NCBI RefSeq assembly: GCF_011745365.1
Contig: NW_024468914.1
Span: 890,001-954,000 of the forward strand
Reading direction: 5' to 3'
DNA: 64,000 nucleotides
From: Cryphonectria parasitica EP155
Lineage: Eukaryota; Ascomycota; Sordariomycetes; Diaporthales; Cryphonectriaceae
A program made the translations under genes and the position numbers. Of this stretch, positions 1 to 12,035 are shown one piece after another. Position 1 is the stretch's first letter; every line of letters starts with the position of its first letter. The notes beneath the pieces are model-generated. The model was not told where the DNA came from, did not search any database, and saw only the letters and a program-made list of their open reading frames with translations.

Positions 1-809
1 CACATCCTCCGGCCACCCCACAAACCCAACACTGAGTTCCCGCGCCCCCTTCGCCCACACCTCCTGCTGCACCTCGCGTGAGTGGCCCTGCTTGTCCCAC
101 AGCTCCGTCCGGCACAGGCCTGGCACCACCGTGTTGACGCGAACCCTCCTGCCAACCAGCTCCAGCGCCAACCCCTGCGTCAGCGAGAGGAGCCCGCCAT
201 TTAATGCACCTCCAACCGCCGTGCCTTTACTGGCGCGCAGGCCCACCACGCCTGCCGTGAGCGTCAGCGAACCTCCTGGCACGACGATGTCGTCGTGCGC
301 GGCTATGGCTTTGGCCACCACGACGCTGCCCCAGAATTTGACGCCGAAGAGATGTCTCGCATCGGTGAGGTCTGCTGCCGCGAGAGGGCCGCGGATGGCC
401 CCGTCGACGGATGTGAAGATGATGTGGTCGAAGGGGGCGGCGGCGCGAAGGAGGGTCGTGAAGGCGGCCTCGTCACGGACATCGCCCGCGTAACCCCTGA
501 CGAGAAGAGGAGCAGGGGTGGAGAGGTCGATCGTTGAGTGGCGGGAAGCGTTGAGGCGGTGGATGGCGTCGTTGACATGGTCTTGTTGGCTTGAGATGAT
601 AGTAATGTGGGCGCCGTGTTCAAGGAGGACGCAGGCTGTGCCAAAGCCGATGCTGGGTGGGAAAAGGAGGAGTTTTGTCAAGTTAGCTCTGTTTGTGTCC
701 GAAAGAAATAGGAGGGGAAACCATGTATGTACCCGGATGTGCCTCCTATGACGGCTATCCTCTTCCCTACAAGCTTGTCTCGACTTGATGGTCTCGTCAT
801 GATCTTCAT
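1..809 (-). CDS. Short-chain dehydrogenase/reductase-like protein, 3' end cut by window edge
   Basis: Two exons, 733..809 and <1..652, joined over an 80-nt intron (donor GTACAT, acceptor CCCAG). The start is the ATG at 809; a second in-frame ATG lies at 800. The splice joins a Rossmann motif, GGTSGIGF, near residue 25, followed by a typical SDR core ending in a segment like RVRVNTVVPGLCRTE. This fold uses NAD(P)H to reduce or oxidise small carbonyl substrates. The expected Tyr-x3-Lys catalytic pair is not visible where it should be: the segment reads LTAGVVGLRASKGTAVGG. It may therefore belong to the group of fungal SDRs with a degenerate active site. The C-terminus lies outside the window. 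The fold is confident, the substrate unknown. Confidence 0.8.
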
Positions 810-3006
810 GGCGCGTCTTTGAAACTTGCCTGGCGAGATGGCCTCAATGTAGACCTAGTACGAGGTGGTGGTTCTGACCAGACAGTGGAGAGTATATATG
901 AGCGTTACTTGAGCAGCTGAGCAGGTAGCATCGGGCTGAGGGCGGATCATCCAACATACGCAGCTCTATGTTGCTGTGTGCGTGAGAAAGAGAAAGAGAG
1001 ACACAGTGAGGAAGAGAGCGGACTTCCATCTTCGATCCTTCTGCCACCACCAAGAAAGGGATTACAGAGTAGATTTTATACCCACGAACGACACGATCGA
1101 TGCCAAGCATCACGTTCGTGCCAGTTCAGCCGGGTCGACAGCTACGTCCCTCCTCTTGCCTCCTCCTCCTTCGCCCTCTCAGACGCACGCGGCACGGGGA
1201 TTTATCTACCAACGGTACAAGCGAAAGCCCTGCAGCTGGTGTGGCATGCAAATTAGTTGGTCTATGTCTAATGGCGCGTGAGACAACAGCGGAGGAGGCT
1301 GGAAGGTCTTGGCAAAATGCACGCTTCGAGGGACGATGTGACTGATCTTCCTTCTCAAACATTGGAAAAGGTCGATTAGGCTTATGGGGTTTACTGCAGC
1401 CATAATCAGCGAACCAAATGGCAGTTCGTCAAAGATCTACGATGTACAGACAGTACATCCACTCGGGCGGGATCACATCAAGGAGCGGGCAGCTGGAGGC
1501 GGGAATGTTGAAGGATCCCCACCCCTCCCGGCACATACCGGCCCTTTTGCACCGGCCCCCAGAACCGTCTTGTCGAGGCTACTGCATGCCAAGGAGGGCG
1601 AGACTCTGCCACTCGATCAGAGGGCAGCAGGCGCGCGAGGTGTGCCGTGCTGAGCCGTGGTCTAGAAGACATGGCATGAATGCAGAGCAGCAGGGAAAAG
1701 TAAATATAGTAGCTGTGTGTTCAGAACAGTCAAGTGCTGCTCTACAGGCTTGGAGCGTCGACAACAAGCATTCATGGTTTACATATGCCTAACAAAGTTC
1801 CCCCGCACCAAGAAAACGCCAACACGCTGGTCTTGCGTCTCTAGCGGCACTTAATAAGCTTGTCTCTCAAGCGTGGGGAAAGGCAAAAGGGAGGTGGACT
1901 GGACCCCTGATAGAGGGAAGGGGATGTATTGGTCTGCGTATGGTAGCATTCTGCAGCCCTCCATCCCCTCAAGGCTTGAAACTGAGCTCCAGCGGCATGC
2001 GGGGCGCTGCCGTTTCGTGCAGAATCGCCGTCTGTCCTGATTAAAATTATTTTTCTTTACGATACCTTGAGGAATCATGTGAAAGATGTCTAATCTTAGT
2101 TGTTGTCGTCATATAAGTCTTGTCCGTCCTGCACGTACATGCTGCGAAGCACTTAGCAAGTAAGAAGGACAATATGCTGTGTTTTTCATTTTGCATCGTT
2201 TCACGAGTGGTAACAGTCGAGACCATTTCACCTGAGACCTCTCAACCACCTCACGAGCACAGTGTAACAAGAAGACGAAGATGAAAGATAACGACGATGA
2301 CGATGATGAGAAATGTAGGACATCTCCAAGCACGAAGCTGCAGACATCAGATGTCATCAAGATACTTTAGTTGATCCTAATGGGTGACAAGAAATGGCTC
2401 CTAGCCCCCCCCCTTGTCTTCTCCCTGGGAATCTGAACCAGGTGGTGGATCACCACAAGGAACTCTTCATACTGGAACCTCAGAAAACGGCTGAATTGTG
2501 TACTAGTCTCCAATACTGCCCGAGTATTATAGAGACTTACACAATGTGTTTTAGAGTCTCTCTTCCAGATGCTCTGAAGAGGCCGACATGCTCTGCACGC
2601 ACACGCCCCCAGTTCGTGTGGTGCTGCCCGGGGGGGAACAAGCATTTTGTCGCCCTTGAAACGCGCGACTCGCCTGGGATCAACCGCCTTTCCCCTTCGG
2701 GTCTTTAACCGCCATCGTCTCGTCTCGAGTCTGTTTGAGCCTCATCCCGGCCCCGTCGTCTCAGATGCGCCAATGATCGCAGTCCACCCAGAAGGATGGT
2801 CAAGAATCAAGAAAACCCTCTTCTTCTCTTCCTCTTTTTCTTCTTCCTCCTTGGATTCAGGAAGGCAGCTCCGGAGCTCACCTCAATCAACGCAACAAAC
2901 TTTCACGCTGGACGGCCCTTTTCCATTCTTTTTTCTTCTCCTTTCGCTCTCTTGAATACAGCAACTGGTTTTTGCCGTACTATTTAATTTTATCTCCACC
3001 GACATA
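810..3006. other. Intergenic region, about 2.2 kb
   Basis: No convincing gene on either strand. It holds the promoter of the leftward SDR gene and of the rightward UstYa-like gene. Pyrimidine-rich tracts (about 2816-2860 and 2925-2952) just before the UstYa-like ATG resemble the CT-rich stretches common in fungal core promoters. Confidence 0.6.
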
Positions 3007-4037
3007 ATGGCGTCCCACAAGTATGAGACCGTGCAGCTCAAGACGGAAGAGCACGACCACGACCACAGCTCAAGGTCCAGCACAGAGGTCGAGTCGCTGA
3101 TGGGCGAGGAGGAGAAGTCGTCATGGCAGACACAACAGATGCAGAGGAGGTCCAAGAGGCAGTCGCTGCGCAGCATCCTCAGCTCTTCGCGGTGGATGCT
3201 GGACACAACGTTGCTCATCATCATTCTCGTCTTGTTGGTCCGGAACCAGATGAAGGAGCCGCCTATAGACCAGTGGCAGGTCGTCGGCGATATGACGGGT
3301 GTCGGACCAAGCTGTTAGTCATTCATGATATATACACATACACATACGGACTTTTGAAGGGTTGCTAATGTTGTTTCACTTGTTTAGTTAACCAGAAGCT
3401 GACACGGTTTGAATACGACACATCGTATGCGCCGATGAACACATCCGAGTTCTTCACCGATGAGGTTCTACAGAAGTGGAACAATCTCATGCCTAGTAAG
3501 GACGACCAACAGCCCTCTTTTCCTGCTTCAGCATATGATCACTTACTAACAAACTCTTCCCTGTCTGTCAGTTGGCATGGGCTTCCAATGGGTCAATGAC
3601 ACCTACAAGTACAACAACCTCCCCCACCCCATCCAGTGGTACGAGGGCATGACCGTCTTCACAACGTCCGTGACGCATCAAATTCACTGCCTGGTACGTT
3701 TCGTCCTCTTGTTACTTGATATCATTGTCATCATAATTATCCCTGCTAACCAACAATACATCATCTCCAGTTCACCATTGCCCAGACATACTCAGGCCTG
3801 TCCTCAGGCCACCCTATCCCAGAGGACCACCACTGGCACATGATCCACTGCATCGCCTACATGCGCCAGGCAGTGCTGTGCGCCGCCGACACCGCCCTCG
3901 AGGGCAAAGCCACCACCTTCCCGGATGACAACTCGGGGAGCGACGGCTGGGACGCTACGCACGTGTGCAAGGACTATGATCAGGTCAAGTCGTACCTGGA
4001 GAGCGTGCGTGCGTATGACGACCAGCTGATCTACTAA
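3007..4037 (+). CDS. UstYa-like (DUF3328) membrane oxidase
   Basis: Four exons: 3007..3313, 3388..3495, 3572..3693, 3771..4037, giving 267 aa. All junctions keep frame. A hydrophilic N-terminus rich in His, Asp and Glu is followed by one membrane helix (about residues 71-90, LLIIILVLLV). Two HxxHC motifs typical of the family are present: HQIHC near residue 174 and HMIHC at 202-206. UstYa-type proteins carry out oxidative cyclisation or other oxidations in ribosomal peptide pathways (ustiloxin, phomopsin, asperipin) and also in some other fungal pathways; the conserved His/Cys motifs are thought to be the active or metal site. No precursor peptide with Kex2-spaced repeats was found nearby, so the substrate is unknown. 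Confidence 0.88.
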
Positions 4038-6009
4038 GGGATGGAATAAACATGGCATTTTCACGGCGTCAGGGCGGGAAATATAGGAGAACAGTCTCGT
4101 ACAAAACTTATTCTTGTGAAGTGCAGTAAATATATACATGCATACCCTCACTTTGGAGAGTGACATTTTGAGATTTTCCTTATTTTCATGTTCATCACAG
4201 GCACAGATGTCTGGCTTCATTGCTTGCGTTGACAACTGGTCAATTAAAGCACTCTTGATGCTGCCTTGGTTTCGAGATGGAGCAGCGAGCCATTGCAAAG
4301 AAAAGTCATGCCGTTCAGCTGGCATTGCACAGCCACCAAAGTTAGCCATTCACAGACTTCATATCTGATATTGCCCATGCCGAGTGGGTTATATGGTCTT
4401 GCTTCAATACCTGGACAAGAATAACACATGCATATCTATAGGTAAATAATAGAGGAGACAGACATGCATGCTATGACCTACCTTAGCGGCTGAGGCGGCA
4501 CGACGGGTTCCTCACCCTGGAAACTTGATGAAAGGGATAAATGATTAGTCGTCCTACAGAAAGTGGCTGTTGGCTGTTGGTGCCGTACAGCTGATCCGTC
4601 CGCCGGCTGAACGGTACCGTGGTCTCTTTTGTTGGCGATCGTGTTCTTAGGATTCGACTGCTTGGTCAAAAACTTTGAAAAGGCAACGCGGCTGTGCAAC
4701 TTGGGTAGTCATAGCACCTAAAGCAGAGTGTTGTTGGATATGATGGATTATATGAACGACGAAGCTGAGTGAATAAATTTGTTGCCATCTCTCATCTTGC
4801 GTGAGTTTGCGGCCTCCGCCAACCGTACTAAGTACTTAGTCAATTGACACACACACATAAGATATTTATTGCAGGATTCTAAGTAGCATTGAAAGGCGGT
4901 ATGCTTGGTTGGTCACCAATATTTTGGCTAATTGAGTTGTTGACTTGTTGGCACGCAGTCACCGGGGACCGAACTCTGTAGCGACACTCCTTCAGATGGC
5001 CGGGTCTGCAGCCCCGGGCGATTTCACATTGCACTTTCTTATACTCTGTAAAAACAAGCGCATTTAAAGCTAACGTCGTGCAAGTCTAGTTAAATACGAA
5101 AGAGACAAAAAAACCCTGTACGTCGCAACCGAATTCCCGCAGGATCCGAAGGACACACTCGGGCGCCACCTGAGCCACGAAGAAAAGCGCGGGGGCGGCC
5201 GCTCTGTAACGATCGATCTCCTCATGCCGGCACAACAAAACAAAGCCCCCCAACCACTGCAGAGCAGCGATTGGAAGGGCCGGGGGCAGAGTGACTCTGT
5301 GTGGATCCCCTGGCCGCTGCAGTTGGTCATCTTTCTTTTTTTCTTATTTCTTTCAGCCCCTCAGCCTGGCTTTGCAGCTGAACGCGGGTGGAAGGAGGCC
5401 GCTGGGCTAGTTCTGGCCATTGGGTTTCAGTGGGGTCTGAAGCCTACACAGCAGCAGCGCGTTGATTGGTGAATTCATTGGCATCGTCCAACCAGAACGG
5501 ACAACCAGGCTGCAGCGGCAGTGTTTACTTTGGCTGCCTGCAAGAGAGAAAGAGAAAGAGACAATGTCCGGCCGTTGTGTCTGGCCTTTCCTGGAGGGAA
5601 GGGGGACTACGGCTGAGCTCCATGTGTCTTTTTCTTTGCTGTCTCGCGCTCCGTCAATGCATGGATGCATGCCCACGCTGGACCCCCCGTTTTCTGACGT
5701 GTCTGGCGGCGCGGTGATGCCTGCGCGTGTGGGTTTCTGAGTGTGGTGGCACTGCAGTTGGTCGGGCAGCGGAATCGAATCCTGGCTCTTTGAAAGAATC
5801 CAACACTCTTTTTTGTTTGAGAGCTGGATATACTAAATGATGAATAAGTAATTGAGGCAACGATGTATATAGATCTCGCTCTCTCCCTCCCAGCTCTGAG
5901 CTTTATGTCTTGGTCCTGAGAGTGGCTGCTATCGCTGCTTTGAATTCTTGCTTACTTGTCAACGTCTTCTGAGCTGACAGTAAGAAAAGACACTCACGAT
6001 CGTCATACC
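4038..6009. other. Intergenic region, about 2 kb
   Basis: No supported gene. I looked here for a small secreted precursor peptide with KR-separated repeats to pair with the UstYa-like gene and did not see one. The right end is the aspartic protease promoter, with a CT-rich stretch around 5875-5895. Confidence 0.55.
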
Positions 6010-8236
6010 ATGGTGCAACTCACACAATTTGCTGCGCTTCTTGCGCTCCCAAGGGCTATTGTCGCCTTGGACACCCGCGCAGCACAGAGTTCTCCCTCCA
6101 TTACTGGACCAGGCTTCATCCATGCACCTCTCAAGAGGGCAGACGTCCCTGTAAATGTCGAGAGAAGATCGTCCGTCACACGCAGAGCATCCTCAAAGTC
6201 AAAGACGGGATCTGCAACCGTCGGGAATCTGTACGTCCATATTCCCTCTACGCACGTCTTTCTCGTTCCAGGTGGAACAACAGTGTTAATACAGATTCGA
6301 CCAAAACAGGCAGCGGAGATACTCAATCAACATCACAGTCGGAGGACAGGACACCATGCTCATGATTGACACCGGAAGCTCTGAGCTCTGGGTCAACCCC
6401 AACTGTTCCGTGGCCCAGGAGTCCGTTTCGCTGGGCAGTGACTTTCTGTCGGACGAGTTTTGTCGGAGCGTAGGACAGTATGACCCAGCGTCTTCAAAGA
6501 CGTCCAAGAAAGTAGGGACTATGAACACGCTGTCTTATGGCGACTCGAGTCAGACTGTGTATGACTATTATACGGACACGGTTGAGGTGGCTGGTCTAGC
6601 TATTGACAAGCAGCAATTGTGAGTTCTCCTAGATTGTTTCCACACTCGTCCCGTCACCCATGAGGGGGAGGAAAAAGTTCATTGCTTACAATCACCCTTT
6701 TTCCTTCTTCTTTTTAGCGGCGTGACTTCGGAATCGACTGGTGTTGCCATTGGAATTCTTGGCCTGGCTCCCAACAACTGGTACGGATACAACAACACGC
6801 CGCCCTCGGACAACAGCGACCTCAACGCATTGTTCTCTAATGCCAGCTACGAACTGCCGCTGGCCAACATGGCCTCGCAGGGTCTCATCAACCGCGCAGC
6901 CTTCAGTCTGGTGAGTTTTTTTTCCTGCTTTTTTACAACATCACTCACTTTTCTTCTTCTTCTCCTTTGTCACTCTTAAGCTGACATGGATCTGGCGCAA
7001 CAGGATCTCCGCGACGACAACGAGACCACCGGATCCCTCATCTTCGGTGGCATCGACAAGGGAAAATTCTCAGACATGCTAGGTGATCTACGCATCTTCA
7101 CATTCCCCCAGAGCTATGACGGCTACACGTGGCCCATCTACTCGTACAACATCTCTGTCAGCAGCGTAGGCGTGACCACGTCGGAGGGGAGCGATACGCT
7201 CAGCGGGTACACGTCCAACTTTTACGCCTTGCTGGACTCGGGCACGCCCAACAACATTATTCCCACGGGTTATCTCGAGCCCATCTGCGACGCTTTTGGC
7301 GCCCAGTACAACGGCAGCTATGGTCTCTGTGTGGTGCCGTGCGCCACGAGGAATGCGAGCCTGGGTGCAGTCGAGTACGGTTTCGACGGCACCTCGGGGT
7401 TTGTGCTTCGTAACAACTACCGCAACATCATCTATGAGACCAACATTGTTGACTTTGCCCTCATGTTCGACACGACCGTCGCTGAGCTGGCCAAGGACTT
7501 GAACCTCACCGGCATCCTGTCGGCCGAGGACTTGGAGAATCTCAACAGGTTCAACGGCCTCGACGACGTGGACGACGATGCTATCAGTGCTGACCAGAGC
7601 GACGGGTCGATCCCTGATATCTGCTATCTTAACACGTTCGAGTCGGACGAGCCGACATCCTGGATCCTAGGTGCGCCTCTGCTGCGGGATGCGTATGCCG
7701 TGTTCGACTGGGAGGTGCCTCAGATCCTCCTGGGGCAGGCAGCCGACTGCGGAACTGAAGTAGTTGCCTTTTCGAAGGGCACGGATACGAATGCCATTCC
7801 TACGGTCGGAAATTGTCATGCAGAGGTGCCGACTTATGTCAGTCTGGCAAATGCCACTGCGTCGGCGGCTGCGGCGCTCAAAGGTTCTTCGAGTAAAAGC
7901 TCGAGCTCGTCCTCGTCCTCGTCCTCCTCGTCTTCTTCCTCTTCCTCTTCCTCCTCCTCCAAGACATCTGGCTCGGAATCTGTGAGCATTGGCGTGGGCG
8001 TGGGCGCTGCAGCAGCCGGAGTGGTGATTCTCGGAAGCGGAGTGTTTATCTGGAGGAGGATGATGGCCAGCAAGGCGAGATCCATGCCCATCCCTGGGGC
8101 GGACTCGGAAATTCCTGCGGCCGATGAAGCCAAGATTCCTCTTGCGCCTGAGTCGACGGAGGAGTATGGGAGGCTGAGCCAGGTGCAGACGCGTTACGAT
8201 AGCCCAGCATACGATCCTCAGGAAGGCAGACTGTAA
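6010..8236 (+). CDS. Membrane-anchored pepsin-like aspartic protease (yapsin/candidapepsin type, family A1)
   Basis: Four exons: 6010..6230, 6295..6618, 6718..6910, 7004..8236, giving 656 aa with all phases consistent. An N-terminal signal peptide (about residues 1-20) is followed by a propeptide rich in dibasic sites, including RQRR at 79-82 just before the mature domain. The two catalytic aspartates lie in DTGSS (Asp99) and DSGT (Asp324). After the catalytic domain come a run of 21 serines (about 545-565), one hydrophobic helix (about 573-597) and a basic WRRMM stop-transfer motif with a short cytosolic tail. This suggests a cell-surface or secretory-pathway protease on a Ser-rich, probably O-mannosylated stalk. 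It ends 150 nt from a convergent oxidoreductase gene. Confidence 0.92.
7898..7960 (+). repeat. TCN/AGC serine-codon microsatellite in the protease gene
   Basis: About 63 nt of mixed TCG, TCC, TCT and AGC codons encode 21 consecutive serines in the stalk before the membrane helix. The trinucleotide repeat is a likely site of length variation between strains. Confidence 0.85.
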
Positions 8237-8329
8237 AGCAGGATGAATGGACCCAAGAAAAAGAAAAGGTGGTGGTGGCAGGCTTATACCAATAATACTA
8301 ATTTACTAGACAGAATGGTGTTATTCCCC

Positions 8330-8353
8330 TTTTTTTTTTTAAAAAAAAAAAAA
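8330..8353. repeat. T11-A13 inverted homopolymer between convergent genes
   Basis: Eleven T followed directly by thirteen A in the 150-nt gap between the 3' ends of the protease and the oxidoreductase genes. It could form a hairpin or act as a T/A-rich 3'-end element for both transcripts. A length error from sequencing is also possible. Confidence 0.7.
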
Positions 8354-8386
8354 GACAGAAGAAAAAAAAGAAATACTTGAATATCT

Positions 8387-9457
8387 TCATTCGTTGCGTA
8401 TGACAACCACCATCTTGGCACCGCCTCCACCAGACTCCATAATCTCATGAATCTCCTGTATATCCTCCATCTTGAACTCCCTATAAGGGATCTTGATGCG
8501 TCCTTCTTCAACATCTCTCACCAGCTCCTCCCACGGCATCCGATGGAAATCATCCGGCCCTCCTCCATACGCACAGAGCCTCACCCGGTTTGGCACCGCC
8601 ATGGGACTGAACCTCTCCATCTCCCATTGCCCACCCTGAATTCCCGTCATACACAGAGTCCCCTTGGGCCTCAGACACGCCGCGCTGTCCAGGAGTGTTG
8701 TCGTGCCCACGAGCTCCAGACACTTGTCAAACCTTGTCTCTACTCCTCCTTCTCCACCACTCCCCAGGACTTTCTCAGCTATTGACCCGTCGTCGATGAA
8801 CACTTCGTCCGCTCCAGCCTCTCTCAGCATGTCCTCGCGCTCCGCTTTTCTCGTCGTCGCACCTATCCGACTCGTTCCAAACCTGGCCCGCAGGAGCTGC
8901 AGCGCACAGATCCCCACCGAGCTCGTCGCCCCGCGCACGAGGACGCTCTCGCCAGGCTGCACGTCCAACCCTTCCCCTTCCAACGAGCCCCACGCCGTCT
9001 GCATCATCTCGGGAAGCGCAGCGATCTGTGCGACACTGACCTTCTTCGTCGTCGTCTCGTCAGGCACCCGCCGCAGGTTCTCCTCAGGCACGCAACAGTA
9101 CTCTGCATAGCTGCCCGGGATCTGCCGCCCCAGCCCGCCCATGCATGTTGCAACACGCTGGCCGAGGGGGAACCTGGGAGGGGTGGAAGAAGAAGAAGAA
9201 GAAGAAGAGGAAGAGGAAGCATTCAGGGAGGCCACGACGCCTACGCACTCGATGCCCATGATCAAGGGGAACTGGAGACCTGGAGAGTGGCCTTGGCGGG
9301 TGTACATTTCGGCACGGTTGATGCCGAAGGCGAGGATGCGGATGAGCACTTGGCCTGGTTGCGGAGCGGGGATGGGGATGTGTTGGATTTGGAGGACGGA
9401 GGGGGGCCCTGGGGTTGCGCAGACTATGGCGCGCATTGTCTTGGGGATGGGAGCCAT
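8387..9457 (-). CDS. Quinone-oxidoreductase-like MDR protein (zinc-free alcohol dehydrogenase family)
   Basis: Single exon, 356 aa, starting MAPIPKTMRAIV. The N-terminal GroES-like domain contains GQVLIRILAFGINRAEMY. The nucleotide-binding domain has a modified Rossmann loop, VRGATSSVGICALQLLR. The cysteine set of the structural zinc lobe is not evident, which fits the quinone oxidoreductase branch (NADPH-dependent reduction of quinones or enones). An unusual run of 11 serines sits in a surface loop near residue 82, encoded by a TCT/TCC microsatellite at about 9180-9215. The length matches the family (about 330-360 aa). Substrate unknown. Confidence 0.88.
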   Translation of the reverse strand: MAPIPKTMRAIVCATPGPPSVLQIQHIPIPAPQPGQVLIRILAFGINRAEMYTRQGHSPGLQFPLIMGIECVGVVASLNASSSSSSSSSSSTPPRFPLGQRVATCMGGLGRQIPGSYAEYCCVPEENLRRVPDETTTKKVSVAQIAALPEMMQTAWGSLEGEGLDVQPGESVLVRGATSSVGICALQLLRARFGTSRIGATTRKAEREDMLREAGADEVFIDDGSIAEKVLGSGGEGGVETRFDKCLELVGTTTLLDSAACLRPKGTLCMTGIQGGQWEMERFSPMAVPNRVRLCAYGGGPDDFHRMPWEELVRDVEEGRIKIPYREFKMEDIQEIHEIMESGGGGAKMVVVIRNE

Positions 9458-9727
9458 GACGGTAAATTGCGATGGTGGATGGGGAGGAAGCAGCAGACAG
9501 TTGATCTATGTGAGTATAGGATCGAGTTGATGGATAGAACTCGGTACTTTTGAATGTTGGCAAGGTGGAGCTCTTGTCAGATGTGTATAACACACTAGGT
9601 CAAGGTGGTTCGGAAGCGTCGGAGTTCTCTAGAACCGATGCCTAATTACCAAGTCACGTTCAGTACAAGTACATAACAGACAATGATCGGACTTGTCAGC
9701 TATTATACAGGATATCATATGGTGAAC

Positions 9728-10760
9728 CTATGGTCTGATACTGAACGTAGCTAGAACATACTCCTTGACCGTCATCATCTTAATTCCCCTCTGCCCATTT
9801 AGTGTCTCATGCAAATCCCACGACACACCCTTCCCATCCCCAAAGATGCACTGATACTTGTACCACAAAGTATCTGGATTCTCCCTCAGCCTTGCCCTGA
9901 GAAAATCCATCCTCCACTCCTCCCTCGCCAGCCCCAACTCCAGCGTCTCCTCCAGAATATCCGCTAGCTGTCCATACGACACCGTCTCCCCGGCAATATA
10001 AACCACCCGGTCCAGCGTGCTCTCAGGGTGCCACACCATCTCGGCCGTCATACGCCCAATATCAACAGGCGTCGTCACCGTCACCTTGTTTTCCCAGCTG
10101 CCCAAGGCCCGCACCGTCGGGCTGCTGGCCTCGAGGTCCACGACGCCAAAGTCTGGCAGGAAAAGGTAGCTCATGAACAGGCCTGTCGAGATGATGGTCC
10201 AGTGCGTGCTGTGCTGGGATCGTAGCAAGTGACGGACCTGGAGCATCTCATCGAAGAGCTCGTGGGCACTGCCGTGGCCTATGGCTTCATAGTCTACGCC
10301 AAATTGCCATGGGCTTGAAAAGTGATCAGAGGGGGCTCTGTTAGCAAGACTATGATGGATGTTATAGAAAGAGAGATATAGAAAATAAGGAGAAAAAAAG
10401 ACAAGCCTACAAGTATCGCTTCACACCAGCCTGCAAAGCCGCCGCCGCCGACTTCAACTGCGTTCCCTTGGGCAACCCATACCCGCCAGCTTGGATCACA
10501 ACATCGTATCTCCCAAAAGTAGCCGCGAGAACAGAGACATCATCCTCAACAAAGTTGCCAGGGACGAGATGTGCGCCTAGGGACTGGAGCCTGGTGTTGG
10601 AGGCCTGCTTGGCTGGTGACGGGGCGTTGATGGACTCGGACCGGAGGAGCATGTGGAGCGGGGTCTCGGAGGGGCGGGCTGGGTGCTGGGCTAGGGCGGT
10701 TAGGATAGCCTCGCCCAGCTCGCCAGCGCCTACGATGAGGATGGAGAGAGGGGTGGACAT
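9728..10760 (-). CDS. NmrA-like / isoflavone-reductase-like NAD(P)-binding protein
   Basis: Two exons, 10411..10760 and 9728..10313, over a 97-nt intron, giving 311 aa. The start is MSTPLSILIVGAGELGEAIL with a GxGxxG dinucleotide-binding loop. The splice creates VKRYFPWQFGVDYEAIG, a segment characteristic of this family. The family covers atypical SDR enzymes that reduce aromatic or lactone substrates and also NADP-sensing regulators. No Tyr-x3-Lys pair is obvious. It points the same way as the neighbouring MDR gene, 270 nt away, so the two may share a process; that is inference only. Confidence 0.87.
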
Positions 10761-12035
10761 GTTGTGCTGGGGTGGGTGCAGTTATTAGTGGGTCTGAATG
10801 TTAAGACGTAGGCGGATAGGAACTAAATTAATGAATAGCCAGTCTGCCCATGACCTGCGACAATCTTGTCTGAATCGCAAGGCGTTTTTAATTATGATGA
10901 CAGCGTTGTGAATGGGAAGGGAGGGAAGAAGGGAGGGATGAAGGGAGAAAGGCAAGAAGAATATAATTGAATTAGAGACTTGTCAAGTTATAAAGCATGC
11001 TAATCCAGTCTCTGAAACAAAGTGAAGAGGTCCTGACAAATTGAGAAACAAATAGTCATTCAGCCTAGATGAACCATTATTCAGCAGTCTCTGGCAGATC
11101 GATACTTTGCTAGGTGTGGAGTGATATGACTTGGGCTTGGCAATGGAAACAGCCACCGGAATTAGGAGTTACTGTTGGGTCTGTACAAGTACATTCTTGT
11201 GGAGAATGTCCTTGTTTCCACTCCAAGAGATGACGGATGTTAGAAATAGGCAGTCATTTGGAAGCAATTGAAAGTGGTTCCCATTGTATAGCTATCTACT
11301 TACATCAACATGGGAGTGCTGTAATCCTACTAATAGCTGTAACTCACAAACATGTGTTAGAATGACAAGCAATACTTAATGAGCAGCAGTGATTCACATG
11401 GAAATGAGTAGGCTTTCTCTTTACGCAACTAAGCTCCGTTATAAACTCAACTGCTTTCTCTACCTTTCATTCGCCACACCTCAACACAGACAACTCTCAC
11501 AGCCCCTCAATCCACGTCCCTCGAAACTTCTAGCTGAACCTCGTCTGATTTCTTGTAGAGCAGGCCTTAGAAGTATGCAGCTTTTCTTCACCCCTGGCAA
11601 CTGGAAAATACTCCCGTACCCTACCTGATCATAGATGGAACCCATGAGACTCCGCCCTGCCAACACGGCCTGTATACGAGTTGGGACTCTTCCTTAGCCG
11701 GATGGCCAAACATTGTCGCTAAAACCCTGGCTGAGACCTGTAATCACTGTGTGTAAGCTATTTCGAAATGGTTCATCGATTATCTAGAAAATCGCTGGGC
11801 AAGAATTGGGAATGTTGCATTGTCTGACCTTTCAAGCCGCAAGGCCCCCTGCTTGGGAATGGGGGAAGAGCGCGTGCTGTGTGTATACTGCGTAAACATT
11901 GATATACAGCAAGATAGAAGAGACGGAGCAAATAATCACCTAGACAGCGGAAGCACCACCAATTCACTTGACGTGAAGCATTCAAGCAGGTGGCGAATTG
12001 ATCTGTAGAAATACCACGAGAACGCAGTTCGGCAC
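10761..12035. other. Intergenic region, about 1.3 kb
   Basis: Divergent promoter region between the NmrA-like gene and the unrecognised four-exon gene. Reading frames are short and broken, with no family similarity that I recognise. A purine-rich stretch with GGGAGGGA and GAAGGGAG repeats lies at about 10915-10960. Confidence 0.5.

Noticed and set aside
3804..4349. 181-codon leftward frame opposite the UstYa-like gene
   Set aside because: It lies antisense to the last exon and shows no family pattern; it is explained as a shadow of the real gene.
5760..5785. B-box-like sequence ATCGAATCC as a hint of a tRNA
   Set aside because: No A box at the right distance and no acceptor-stem pairing.
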